Positions 1 through 8,122 of a DNA stretch of 64,000 nucleotides are shown one piece after another. A model generated the notes under the pieces. That model was not told the DNA's origin. It saw only the letters and a program-made list of their open reading frames with translations, and ran no database searches. Numbering within the stretch: the first letter of the stretch is position 1; the number at the start of each line of letters is the position of its first letter. A program made the translations under genes and the position numbers. Origin of the DNA: Deltaproteobacteria bacterium (GTDB lineage Bacteria > Desulfobacterota > Desulfuromonadia > Desulfuromonadales > Geopsychrobacteraceae); assembly GCA_024280335.1 (NCBI GenBank), contig JAJRQI010000034.1:1-64000 (forward strand), written 5' to 3'.

Positions 1-275
1 GAAAAAGGGGAAAGCTATTTGACCTCCCTTTTATTAAAGGGGGAAGGTATTGCTCCCCCCTTTGAAAAAGGGGAAAGCTATTTGACCTCCCTTTTATTAA
101 AGGGGGAAGGTATTGTTCCCCCCTTTGAAAAAGGGGAAAGCTATTTGACCTCCCTTTTATTAAAGGGGGAAGGTATTGCTCCCCCCTTTGAAAAAGGGGA
201 AAGCTATTTGACCTCCCTTTTATTAAAGGGGGAAGGTATTGTTCCCCCCTTTGAAAAAGGGGGGCGAGGGGGGAT
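1..275. repeat. 63-bp tandem repeat array, 4 full units plus a partial fifth
   Basis: Units start at 1, 64, 127, 190 and 253. Unit base 53 alternates C, T, C, T, which suggests that a 126-bp dimer was duplicated. Each unit holds two short palindromes, one with a CCCTTT/AAAGGG arm pair and one with a CCCCTTT/AAAGGGG arm pair. Because 63 is a multiple of three, the array stays open in frame and gives a spurious repetitive ORF. It lies just downstream of the htpG stop codon, so the last hairpin (about 244-263) may also end that transcript. The array reaches the window edge and may continue beyond it. Confidence 0.9.
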
Positions 276-295
276 TTGGGGGGTGAGGGGATTAA

Positions 296-2137
296 TCAGA
301 CCATCCCCAGCAATTTACCGCTACGCTCCAAAAATGCCCCCATCCGCTCTTTGCTGATTGCCTGGTGCGACAGCATCGCCAGATCGTAGATCTGCTCCAT
401 CAACAATCCGGCCGTTTCCTCATCCCCTGCTGCTTGCAACTTGAGGACCTTATCGACTGCCGGGCTAGCGGTATTGACCAACAGGGTGTGATCGGCAAAC
501 AGATCAGGCATCTCCCCCTGCCCGCCCATCATCTGGGTCATCTCCTTGAAGCGTCGCTGCTGCTCATTGAGCAGGATCATCCCCGGCACCGAATCGTCCT
601 TGAGGGTTTCGATCCGCACCGTCAACCCCTTGATCGAGTCGAGACCGGCCTTGAATACATCAGAAATCCGTTCATCGCGGGTTTTATCATCGCCATCGAC
701 AACCTTCGATCCGGCATCCTGTTCGATGAGATTTTCGGTGACATCTGAATCAACCCGTTCAAACTTGAGATCACTGTTTTTCGACTCCATAAACTGGATG
801 AAATGGTTGTCGATCATCGCATCAAGGATCAAGGCCTCCATCCCCTGCGCCTTAAACAGCTTCAGGTAGGTGGCCTGCACCCCTTCGTCATTGGCGTAGT
901 AGACCTTGTTTTCGTGCTCTTCTTTGACCCGTTCCAGGTAATCGGGGAGCGTAGTGTATTTTTCTTCGCCACTGCTGCGATAGATCACCTGATCCTTGAC
1001 CTTTTCGTAGAACTTGTCTTCGCGCATCATGCCGTACTTAACAAAGGTATGAATATCCTCCCAGATCGGCACAAAGGTTTCGTGGTCTTTCTTTGCCAAC
1101 TCAACGACTTTGGCCGCGACCCGGCCACTGATCACCTCACGGATTTTACGCACCTGCGGGTCATTCTGCAGATAACTACGTGAAACATTAAGCGGCAGAT
1201 CGGGGGCATCAAGGGTACCCTGCAACGGGGTGAGGAACTCCGGGATCAACTCCGGGCAGTTATCGGACACAAACACCTGGTTACAGAACAGCTTGATGTG
1301 GCTCTTGGTGACATCGAACTCGTTGGTCAGGCGCGGAAAATAGATAATCCCTTTAAGATTGAAGGGAAAATCGATATTCAGATGGATCCAGAACAGCGGC
1401 TCTGCGGACATCGGATAGAGCTTACGATAAAACTCTTTGTACTCATCGTCACTGATTTCAGATGGTGACCGGGTCCAGAGTGGATTTTTGTCGTTGACCT
1501 CTTCCCCCTCAAGACAGATGGAAACCGGCAGGAAATTGCAGAATTTCTTGAGAATTGTACGTACATTATCCGCGTCGAGATATTCTTTCTCATCTTCGTT
1601 CAGATGCAGGATGATCTCAGTGCCGCGCTCTTTCCGGTCGCTTTCCGAAAGTTGGTAGCTGGCACTTCCGGAACACTGCCAGTGTGCTCCCACGGCTGCA
1701 TCACGATAGGACAGCGTGCGAATTTCAACCTTTTCGGCAACCATAAAACTGGAATAGAAACCAAGCCCGAAATGGCCGATAATCTGATTTTTATCTTCCA
1801 GATCCTTGAATTTCTCAATAAAATCCTCAGCCGATGAGAATGCAACCTGATTGATGTATTTGCGGATTTCATCCGCGTTCATGCCGATACCGTTGTCAGC
1901 GACCGTCAGTGTGCCCTGCTCTTTGTCGATGCGGATATCGATTTTATACTCATCGGCCAGCTTCAATCCTTCAATCAAATTAATATTCTGCAATTTATGG
2001 ATTGCGTCAACCGCGTTGGAAACTAACTCCCGTAAAAATATTTCCTTCTCGCTGTAGAGCCATTTCTTGATAATCGGAAAAATGTTTTCCGTATGGATGG
2101 AGATGTTGCCTTCTTCTGTGTTTGCTTTATCGGTCAT
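296..2137 (-). CDS. htpG: Molecular chaperone HtpG (Hsp90 family)
   Basis: This is the cytosolic ATP-dependent bacterial Hsp90, which remodels client proteins together with DnaK. The 613-residue length is normal for the family. The GHKL ATPase domain is at the N terminus: the helix with ELVSNAVDAIHK, the ADNGIGM motif near residue 82 and the GHFGLGFYSSF lid glycines near residue 120. The middle and C-terminal dimerisation domains follow. The ATG is preceded by GAGGAGTAA. No sigma-32 or CIRCE-like heat-shock element was recognised upstream. The gene appears to be a single transcription unit ending in the repeat array at 1-275. Confidence 0.97.
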   Translation of the reverse strand: MTDKANTEEGNISIHTENIFPIIKKWLYSEKEIFLRELVSNAVDAIHKLQNINLIEGLKLADEYKIDIRIDKEQGTLTVADNGIGMNADEIRKYINQVAFSSAEDFIEKFKDLEDKNQIIGHFGLGFYSSFMVAEKVEIRTLSYRDAAVGAHWQCSGSASYQLSESDRKERGTEIILHLNEDEKEYLDADNVRTILKKFCNFLPVSICLEGEEVNDKNPLWTRSPSEISDDEYKEFYRKLYPMSAEPLFWIHLNIDFPFNLKGIIYFPRLTNEFDVTKSHIKLFCNQVFVSDNCPELIPEFLTPLQGTLDAPDLPLNVSRSYLQNDPQVRKIREVISGRVAAKVVELAKKDHETFVPIWEDIHTFVKYGMMREDKFYEKVKDQVIYRSSGEEKYTTLPDYLERVKEEHENKVYYANDEGVQATYLKLFKAQGMEALILDAMIDNHFIQFMESKNSDLKFERVDSDVTENLIEQDAGSKVVDGDDKTRDERISDVFKAGLDSIKGLTVRIETLKDDSVPGMILLNEQQRRFKEMTQMMGGQGEMPDLFADHTLLVNTASPAVDKVLKLQAAGDEETAGLLMEQIYDLAMLSHQAISKERMGAFLERSGKLLGMV

Positions 2138-2240
2138 TATTTTTACTCCTCATTTCCTCTTGAATTACTACCAGAAAAACCGCTGCAGATCTATTGGCGC
2201 TGAGAAAGATAAAAACCACCAGCCGGTTTGTCAAGCCCCA

Positions 2241-2273
2241 ATAAAAAAGCCCGTATCGACAATGATACGGGCT
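2241..2273 (-). terminator. Rho-independent terminator after the small membrane protein gene
   Basis: A perfect 9-bp stem, GCCCGTATC with GATACGGGC (2249-2257 and 2264-2272), has a 6-nt loop and is followed on the minus strand by a run of six U. It separates the gene at 2295-2516 from htpG. Confidence 0.85.
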
Positions 2274-2294
2274 CTTGCATCATTTGTTCATTCG

Positions 2295-2516
2295 CTAAAG
2301 GCTTACGGAACCGACAACGCCTCGACAGATAAAGTAGATGGCAAACAACATCGGCAGAATGACATTTGAAAGAAAGTGGATCAACAGTCCGCGGCTGCGA
2401 CCCCAGACCTTTTTCATTGCAGTAAGACGAAAGTACTCTTTCTCAGCCATCAACCGCAACAAAGAGACGGCAACGACATACAGTGCAAAAAACGCCTTAA
2501 CGACATAGGCTTCCAT
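2295..2516 (-). CDS. Small two-helix membrane protein, function unknown
   Basis: The 73-residue protein has two predicted membrane segments, about residues 3-22 and 48-68, joined by a basic loop (residues 24-45, rich in Lys and Arg). I do not recognise a family. The chosen ATG at 2516 has GGAGGTCGCC directly upstream; an in-frame TTG at 2528 would lie inside that ribosome site. A strong terminator follows the stop codon, which supports a real independent gene. The job is unknown; a small membrane regulator or subunit is only a guess. Confidence 0.6.
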   Translation of the reverse strand: MEAYVVKAFFALYVVAVSLLRLMAEKEYFRLTAMKKVWGRSRGLLIHFLSNVILPMLFAIYFICRGVVGSVSL

Positions 2517-2608
2517 GGCGACCTCCAAACAAACGCCATTTTATTGTTCCATCACGCTAGTAAAAACTATGGGCTTTAGTCCATGACTTTCAGTTGCTAC
2601 TCATATTT

Positions 2609-2678
2609 CGTCATTCCCGCGAATGCGGGAATCCAGTGTTTTTTTGAACCGTGGATCCCCGCATTCGCGAGGATGACG
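2609..2678. repeat. Dispersed palindromic repeat (inverted arms, about 70 bp)
   Basis: The left arm, CGTCATTCCCGCGAATGCGG, and the right arm, with CCGCATTCGCGAGGATGACG, are near-perfect inverted copies around an 8-nt T-rich centre. This is the familiar GTCATTCCCGCGAA type of bacterial intergenic palindrome. The rest of the gap 2517-2831 shows no gene. Confidence 0.75.
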
Positions 2679-2831
2679 ATCTTTGCCTTTGATTCTAAGG
2701 GACGTTCAGTCCCCACCAAAGCTCTGCACTTATAGTGCAGAGTTGTTTAGTTGAATTTAACAGAAGAGTGTCGGCGTGGCAACCAATGGCTTATTGCAGC
2801 GGTGATTGTTTTATATTTCTATGGACAGTGA

Positions 2832-3308
2832 TCAGTTTTCAGTCAAAAAATGTTGTTCGTACAGATCTTCCAAGCTCTTAAGGTGACGGGTTTCGTCTGC
2901 AAGCAGGCGCTGAAATAACCCGGCCATCGGCGCACCCTCACACCCCTTCATCAGCCGTTGATAAAAATCGATAGCGCCCTTTTCCAGATGAATCGCAAAA
3001 GCCAGAGCTTGACGGCCGTCAGCACCGGGACTGATCACCTTTTGCTCGAGAACATAGTCGAGGTTCATCGTCGGCACCTCTTTGACCATATCTGCAGAAC
3101 TTTTGATGTGGCCTTCGAGCAATGCCATTTCAAGCTTCTGCTTATGGTCCAGTTCATCAGCGGCGGCATCACGCAAAATCATCTTTGCCGCACGATCCTT
3201 GACGATGCGGATCGCTTGCAGATAATTGCGAAAACCCTCTTCTTCCATTTCGATCGCTTTTTCCAGTGCCGCTTCGTAGGTATAACAAACGCCTTCTTCT
3301 AAACTCAT
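2832..3308 (-). CDS. Ferritin-like (rubrerythrin-type) di-iron domain protein
   Basis: The 158-residue protein looks like a four-helix bundle with carboxylate and histidine ligands in the ferritin-like pattern: an EMEEEG helix near residue 21, DELDHK near residue 51, a LEKGAIDFY helix near residue 109 and ADETRHLK near residue 137. Two E/D-x-x-H pairs fit a di-iron site. There is no C-terminal rubredoxin domain with paired CxxC motifs, so it is not a full rubrerythrin. Proteins of this kind are common in anaerobic metal reducers and are usually linked to peroxide or iron handling. The substrate is not known from sequence. Confidence 0.8.
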   Translation of the reverse strand: MSLEEGVCYTYEAALEKAIEMEEEGFRNYLQAIRIVKDRAAKMILRDAAADELDHKQKLEMALLEGHIKSSADMVKEVPTMNLDYVLEQKVISPGADGRQALAFAIHLEKGAIDFYQRLMKGCEGAPMAGLFQRLLADETRHLKSLEDLYEQHFLTEN

Positions 3309-3333
3309 TTCTATCTCCCGTATATTCTAGTGT

Positions 3334-3498
3334 TCAATAAATGACGATATAGCCATGTTTATCGGCAATCCTGGAAATTTCCAACACATCCTCAATTTCG
3401 TAACTGGAACCATCAAGCACAAAAGTGTAGCCACCATCAGGTTTTTCTTTTGCCAGACTGATCAAATATTCAAAACTTGCAGTTTTTATGGTTTCCAT
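3334..3498 (-). CDS. Possible small protein, 54 residues, unknown function
   Basis: An open frame runs from ATG at 3498 to TGA at 3334 between yjbQ and the ferritin-like gene. The translation begins METIKTASFEYLISLAKEK and ends HGYIVIY, with balanced charged and hydrophobic residues that look like a real folded peptide. A GAGG lies 15-18 nt upstream, which is far for a ribosome site. No family is recognised. It is too short for a usual 60-residue ORF cut-off. Confidence 0.45.
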   Translation of the reverse strand: METIKTASFEYLISLAKEKPDGGYTFVLDGSSYEIEDVLEISRIADKHGYIVIY

Positions 3499-3556
3499 AG
3501 CAATTATCACGATGCCTCATTCAGAGGTGAAATATTACCATATCAATGTATAAGAG

Positions 3557-3976
3557 TCACTCACCAATGATTTTCACCAGCACCCGCTTCTTTCTGCAAC
3601 CATCAAATTCGCCATAAAATATCTGTTCCCAGGGACCGAAGTCCAGACGACCTTCAGTGACGGCAACAACCACCTCGCGGCCCATGACCGTCCGCTTCAA
3701 GTGCGCATCGCCATTATCCTCACCGGTATTGTTATGCAGATAGCGATCGATCGGCTCGTGTGGCGCCAGCTGCTCCAACCAACGTTCAAAATCATGATGC
3801 AGACCGGATTCATCATCGTTGATAAAAACCGACGCCGTAATATGCATGGCATTACACAACAACAGACCTTCTTTAATACCGCTGTCCCGCAAACACTCAG
3901 CAACCTGCGAGGTAATATTGCGCAACTCGCGCCTGCTGGGGATATCAAACCAGAGTTCTTTGCGATAGGACCTCAA
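3557..3976 (-). CDS. yjbQ: YjbQ family protein (UPF0047, secondary thiamine-phosphate synthase type)
   Basis: This compact cytosolic protein matches the YjbQ/UPF0047 fold. Key stretches are [17 protein letters not shown] (residues about 37-53), [10 protein letters not shown] and the histidine-bearing [13 protein letters not shown] near residue 85, followed by the conserved G-x-W-Q/E-x-I-F block. Members can complement thiamine-phosphate synthase loss, but their true role is unsettled. I place the start at a TTG at 3976, because GGAGG lies five bases upstream and family members begin near this point. A GTG at 3988 would overlap that ribosome site. Confidence 0.85.
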   Translation of the reverse strand: MRSYRKELWFDIPSRRELRNITSQVAECLRDSGIKEGLLLCNAMHITASVFINDDESGLHHDFERWLEQLAPHEPIDRYLHNNTGEDNGDAHLKRTVMGREVVVAVTEGRLDFGPWEQIFYGEFDGCRKKRVLVKIIGE

Positions 3977-4151
3977 TGTCGCCTCCACAGGAAAAATTTA
4001 ATAATAAATAATCTATAATAATAACAAAGAACTAGCCACATAATTTGCCGTATCGCAGCAAAGGCAGAACGGTAAATATTGACAGTTGCGGTATATTTCC
4101 AGTATAAAGCTTGGCTGCGTTGTTCCCAAGGGGTGCTGCGACCTATAAACT

Positions 4152-5054
4152 ATGATGAATATACCTTTGAAAAAAAATATACTTTTGTTGCTTTGGATGC
4201 TGTGCCTGCTCTTGGCCAGCTGTTCCGATAGCGCCGCTCCGATCTACCAGGGTTCAGAGATCCAGATTCTGGATATCCGCCGAACGATCGACCTTGAAAC
4301 AGAGTTTAAACGTTTCAGCTATCGGTTGGATACCATCGACCAGGGGGTTCCGGCTCTGATCCTGCAAAGCCTGCCGAAAGACCTTCCAGATCTAGGTTCC
4401 AACCGAGAAAAGAAAAATATCTTTTTCAAATCGATTTTACCGATGATTCTGCTGGCCAATGGGGAGATTCGTCGTGAGCGTGAGCTGGTGATCGAACTGA
4501 AAAGTAAAATCGACAATGACCAGCCCCTTGCTGAAGAACAGTTGCAAAAACTCTCAACCCTGGCGAAACGCTACCAAGTTAAATCCGCTGCACTCTCTTC
4601 GCCGCAAGCGATTGCAGAGCTGCTGAGCAGAGTCGATATTATCCCGCCGGAACTGGCCATGGCGCAAGCGGCAAACGAATCGGCCTGGGGCACTTCGCGC
4701 TTTTCCCAACTGGCTAACAATCTGTTCGGTGAATGGACATTTACCCCCGGCACCGGGATTATCCCTGAGGGTCGCCCGGACGGCGCCACCTATGAGATCC
4801 GGCGCTTTGACAGTATCTACGACTCCATCCGCTCTTATCTGCTGAACCTGAACAGTCACTACGCCTATCAGGAACTGCGGCAATTCCGCGCTGCTGCCAG
4901 AGCTGCCGATGAACCACTCGACGGCATTAAATTGGCCGAAGGTCTGTTTCGTTACTCCATCCGCGGCGAAGAATATGTCAAAGATCTACAAACGCTGATC
5001 CAGCAGAACCGGTTGACCCGTTTTGCCGGTGTCAGTTTGCGGACCAGCGGGTAA
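4152..5054 (+). CDS. Bax-like exported glucosaminidase (lipoprotein)
   Basis: The 300-residue protein has a lipoprotein signal peptide with lipobox L-L-A-S-C at about residue 24. Its C-terminal half resembles the E. coli Bax / glycoside hydrolase 73 domain, which cuts N-acetylglucosaminyl bonds in peptidoglycan. Visible hallmarks are AMAQAANESAWGTSRF with the likely catalytic Glu (about residue 176), NNLFGEWTF and a SYLLNLNSHYAYQELR helix. It is probably attached to an envelope membrane. The last 69 bp overlap the convergent 3' end of the deacetylase gene, which is unusual and could cause antisense interference. Confidence 0.85.
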   Translation: MMNIPLKKNILLLLWMLCLLLASCSDSAAPIYQGSEIQILDIRRTIDLETEFKRFSYRLDTIDQGVPALILQSLPKDLPDLGSNREKKNIFFKSILPMILLANGEIRRERELVIELKSKIDNDQPLAEEQLQKLSTLAKRYQVKSAALSSPQAIAELLSRVDIIPPELAMAQAANESAWGTSRFSQLANNLFGEWTFTPGTGIIPEGRPDGATYEIRRFDSIYDSIRSYLLNLNSHYAYQELRQFRAAARAADEPLDGIKLAEGLFRYSIRGEEYVKDLQTLIQQNRLTRFAGVSLRTSG

Positions 5055-6107
5055 CTCAGCCCCGCCGGCGGGAGTCTTGGCCTGCACCCAGAGATGGCTG
5101 TACCAGTGCCAACCCCCCTGTTTTCCTCGGACCGTCAAGGTGTACTTATTGCGCCTGCCAGTTAATGGCTGATCCGCCTGAACCTTGAACCATCCAGGCT
5201 GCTCCACGATCGGTTCTGCCTGGCAACGGTTTCCACCCTGAGCAAAACAGTTGATCTGCCGCAGATCGACAGCGGAATCTTCGATCCGCAGCGTTAAAAC
5301 CGGCGGATTATCCACCACCAGCGGATTGACGGGATTTTCTTCAGCAACCACCAGCGGCTTCATCGCTAGTTTACTCTTGAATCCGGACAGCGTTGCATAA
5401 GGGCCGCCCATCGGAAAGCGGGGCAAGGCAAAACGGGGGCTGTCCGAATGAATAACCCCGGATTGTTGCGCAAATGCAGCGGTAAAACCCATCTCTTGCA
5501 GAATCTGCATCAACTCAGGGTTGTACTCTCCATAAGGGTAGGCAAAGATCTGCGGAACCTGGCCCAACTGTTCAGCGTACAGATTTTCAGCCTTGGCAAT
5601 GTCCTGCTCAACCCGCTGTTTCCATCTGGATAAGCTCTCCCCCGCTTGCAAATCAACCAGATAGTCGTGAGTGGCGGTGTGATTGCCGATCTCAACTCCT
5701 TCGTCAGACAACTGCCGCAACTCATCCCAACTCAGATAGCCGCGGGTACCTACCGCATCAGTATTGACAAACAGGGTGACGGGAAAACCGTACTCACGAA
5801 GAATCGGCATGGCAACTGCGGCGAAAGAGGAAAAAGCATCGTCGATACAGATTGCCGCCCCCTTATCCGGCAAAGGCTCCTCGGCAGCCAGCCTTCTGGC
5901 GACCTCCCCCAAAGACAGAACCTTGATGTTCTGCTGTTTGAGAACGGCTAATTGCTGAGAGAAAATTTCTGCGGAAATATTCGTCGAAGGATAACGGGTT
6001 TCGTCAAACCGATGGTAGATAAAGGTGGTCACCTGCCCCGCGCAAAGCTGCTGACCGGCAGCCGACAACAATAATAATATCAGCCCGGAGACAATCAATT
6101 TAGACAT
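4986..6107 (-). CDS. Exported polysaccharide deacetylase family protein
   Basis: A NodB-type polysaccharide deacetylase (carbohydrate esterase 4). Hallmarks are TFIYHRFDE near the N terminus, AICIDDAFSSF as the metal-site motif 1, GNHTATH as the HxxxH motif 2 and IFAYPYGEYN as motif 3. About 110 extra C-terminal residues form a separate beta-rich region of unknown role. The ATG at 6107 begins a clear signal peptide (MSKLIVSGLILLLLSA). A GTG at 6161 would add 18 residues in front of that signal, so I reject it. The likely substrate is a secreted or cell-wall polysaccharide; the neighbour Bax-like glucosaminidase also points to envelope glycans. Confidence 0.87.
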   Translation of the reverse strand: MSKLIVSGLILLLLSAAGQQLCAGQVTTFIYHRFDETRYPSTNISAEIFSQQLAVLKQQNIKVLSLGEVARRLAAEEPLPDKGAAICIDDAFSSFAAVAMPILREYGFPVTLFVNTDAVGTRGYLSWDELRQLSDEGVEIGNHTATHDYLVDLQAGESLSRWKQRVEQDIAKAENLYAEQLGQVPQIFAYPYGEYNPELMQILQEMGFTAAFAQQSGVIHSDSPRFALPRFPMGGPYATLSGFKSKLAMKPLVVAEENPVNPLVVDNPPVLTLRIEDSAVDLRQINCFAQGGNRCQAEPIVEQPGWFKVQADQPLTGRRNKYTLTVRGKQGGWHWYSHLWVQAKTPAGGAELPAGPQTDTGKTGQPVLLDQRL

Positions 6108-6291
6108 ATGGGATCCGTTTGCTATCACCTGAATCCGTGAGTACCCACTGGCAAATAGCACAAGTCATTGAATTGCCTAAGCGTCCCAAAAATCACCGCT
6201 TAACCTTCGGGTGAAGCTAAGAATTTTTGAAACACTTATTCAATCCAAGCACTTGCACTCTTTATCCACCGTTTACTCACGGATCCAGGTA

Positions 6292-7722
6292 TCAGCTCGA
6301 TCTAACTTTATTGCGCAGGTAACGTCGAATGGTATTGCGTGCCTTGGGAGTGACCGCCCACTCCAGCCACTTCGGCAGGACTTCAGGCTTTTCAGAGGTT
6401 TCCACTTCGATCTGATCGCCATCGAGCAGCCGGGTTTTCAGCTGCCGCATCCGCCCGTTGATGCTGCCGCGCCGGGCATTCAGCCCGAGAGACTCATGGA
6501 TATCGAAGGCAAAATCAAGGACGCTGCTGCCTTCCGGCAGGATGCGTACCTCCCCCTGCGGGGTGTAGACCTGAATCGTTGCCGAAGCCAGCTGCAGAGA
6601 TTCGGTATCGAATGCCGACTCCCCATCCATCAGTGACTGCATCAGCGTCCGGAAATTTTCGTGGCGGAATTTGAACCCGGGAGCCAATACCCCCGAATAG
6701 TTGAATCGCGCTAATTTACGAGTGGTGATCTCGACCCGCATCCGCTGCTCACCGATCTGCACAGTTGTCTTCAACGCCTGATAGCCATGCTTGGAGGTCA
6801 TATTCAGATGGTCACGCAATTTCCCCGGAATCGGCGAAAACATGCCGTGCAGCAGGCCGAGGAAGATATAGGCATCCATCATCCGATCTACATGCACCTC
6901 CAGGGTGTACAGGGAGCCGAACCCGCGTTTCAGGTCCCTTGCTGCGGCAATCGAAAAGGGCCGCCAGCGATCCTTCAGCTGTACCGACAGTTTATGCTGC
7001 TCACAAGCATTGTTGATTCTGGCTTTGGCCTTACGCAAAGCCGTCGAATGCGTCTGCTGCAACTGGGCAATTTTTTGATTGTAGATCTGTCCGCGACGTG
7101 GATAGAGAAGGTTATAGGAGAGTGATTCCAGTTCGGTCGCAACATAACCCATCCCCAGGTGCTGCGCCAGCGGTACGTACACGGTGCGGGTTTCTTTGGC
7201 GATCAGTTTCTGTTTATGCGGCGGCAAGGCATCAATGGTCAACAGGTTGTCCATCCGGTCCCAGAATTTCAAGCACAGCACCCGAATATCATCGATGGCG
7301 ACCAGCACGGTCTTACGGTAGGTTTCTTCCTTCAACTCTTCACGGCTCATCACCTCGGAGGTGACTTTTGTCAGGCCGTCGACCAGATGAGCGACTTCTT
7401 CACCGTATTTCGCCTGGATTTCGCCAAGTGTGACCGGCGTATCCTCGACGACATCGTGCAGTAATGCCGCCAGAACCGACGGAAAATCCATCCAGTGGCG
7501 CGCCGCCAGATGGGTAACGCGCAAGGGATGGAAAATATAAGGTTCACCCGATTTACGCACCTGACCCTGATGTGAACTGCGCGCATCGGCAAGCGCCTGT
7601 TCAACCCGACCAAGCTCATGATCCAGTTCATTCTCAGTGAGTCCGGCCCCGTAATGGGTTACCAACAACTCCATGATATCGGTGATCATGCGCTGTTCTG
7701 TTTTGTAGTCAAATGCTGTCAT
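6292..7722 (-). CDS. RelA/SpoT homologue: intact HD hydrolase, degenerate synthetase, TGS
   Basis: The 476-residue protein has an N-terminal HD (p)ppGpp hydrolase domain: HPLRVTHLA near residue 68, AALLHDVVEDT near residue 85 and the metal-ligand block DIRVLCLKFWDRMDN near residue 147. A RelA_SpoT synthetase-like region follows (about 240-345). There the usual Y-D-L-x-A-x-R-V core reads YTLEVHV, so the catalytic Asp and Arg are missing, while the PIPGKLRDHL and GYQALKTTV blocks survive. A TGS domain ends the protein, and there is no ACT domain. I infer a hydrolase-only alarmone enzyme. A bifunctional RSH probably exists elsewhere in the genome. Confidence 0.85.
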   Translation of the reverse strand: MTAFDYKTEQRMITDIMELLVTHYGAGLTENELDHELGRVEQALADARSSHQGQVRKSGEPYIFHPLRVTHLAARHWMDFPSVLAALLHDVVEDTPVTLGEIQAKYGEEVAHLVDGLTKVTSEVMSREELKEETYRKTVLVAIDDIRVLCLKFWDRMDNLLTIDALPPHKQKLIAKETRTVYVPLAQHLGMGYVATELESLSYNLLYPRRGQIYNQKIAQLQQTHSTALRKAKARINNACEQHKLSVQLKDRWRPFSIAAARDLKRGFGSLYTLEVHVDRMMDAYIFLGLLHGMFSPIPGKLRDHLNMTSKHGYQALKTTVQIGEQRMRVEITTRKLARFNYSGVLAPGFKFRHENFRTLMQSLMDGESAFDTESLQLASATIQVYTPQGEVRILPEGSSVLDFAFDIHESLGLNARRGSINGRMRQLKTRLLDGDQIEVETSEKPEVLPKWLEWAVTPKARNTIRRYLRNKVRSS

Positions 7723-7751
7723 AGAACCTGTTCAGTGCGAGTCTGGCATCC

Positions 7752-8099
7752 TCAGCCGGGAGGCCAGCCGAGATCACGACCGCCGAGCAGATGAAAATGC
7801 AGGTGCCAAACCACTTGGCCACCTGCCTCATTACAATTATTGACCAGCCGAAAGCCATCGTCGGCAAAACCAAGGTCGTTCGCCAGTTTTCCGGCGATCT
7901 GGTAGATATGCCCGATCAGATCGTTATCCGCAGTCGTTAAATCGAGTGTCGTACGGATATGTTTGCGTGGAATGATCAACAGGTGATGTGGAGCCTGCGG
8001 CTGGCGATCGTCGAAAACAATGATCTCCTGATCCTCATAGCGGATCGTAGCCGGGATCTCCCCAGCAGCTATTTTGCAGAAAATACAGTCAGAAGTCAT
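7752..8099 (-). CDS. HIT family nucleotide-binding protein (HinT-like)
   Basis: A 115-residue histidine-triad hydrolase of purine phosphoramidates. It shows the N-terminal CIFCKIAAGEIPA signature, the HHLLIIPRKHI strand and the terminal triad HLHFHLLGG. The ATG at 8099 has AAAGGA ten bases upstream; an upstream in-frame start at 8126 would run into the preceding U32 gene. It lies 30 bp from the RSH gene and is probably in the same transcript as the U32, methylase and TlyA genes. Confidence 0.93.
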   Translation of the reverse strand: MTSDCIFCKIAAGEIPATIRYEDQEIIVFDDRQPQAPHHLLIIPRKHIRTTLDLTTADNDLIGHIYQIAGKLANDLGFADDGFRLVNNCNEAGGQVVWHLHFHLLGGRDLGWPPG

Positions 8100-8122
8100 A
8101 GATTCATCCTTTCTGCGGCAGC

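Noticed and set aside
1-275. CRISPR array
   Set aside because: Units are directly joined with no unique spacers, period is 63 bp throughout, and no cas gene is near.
19-357. 112-residue repetitive protein on the plus strand
   Set aside because: It is only the 63-bp repeat read in frame, and it runs into the htpG 3' end.
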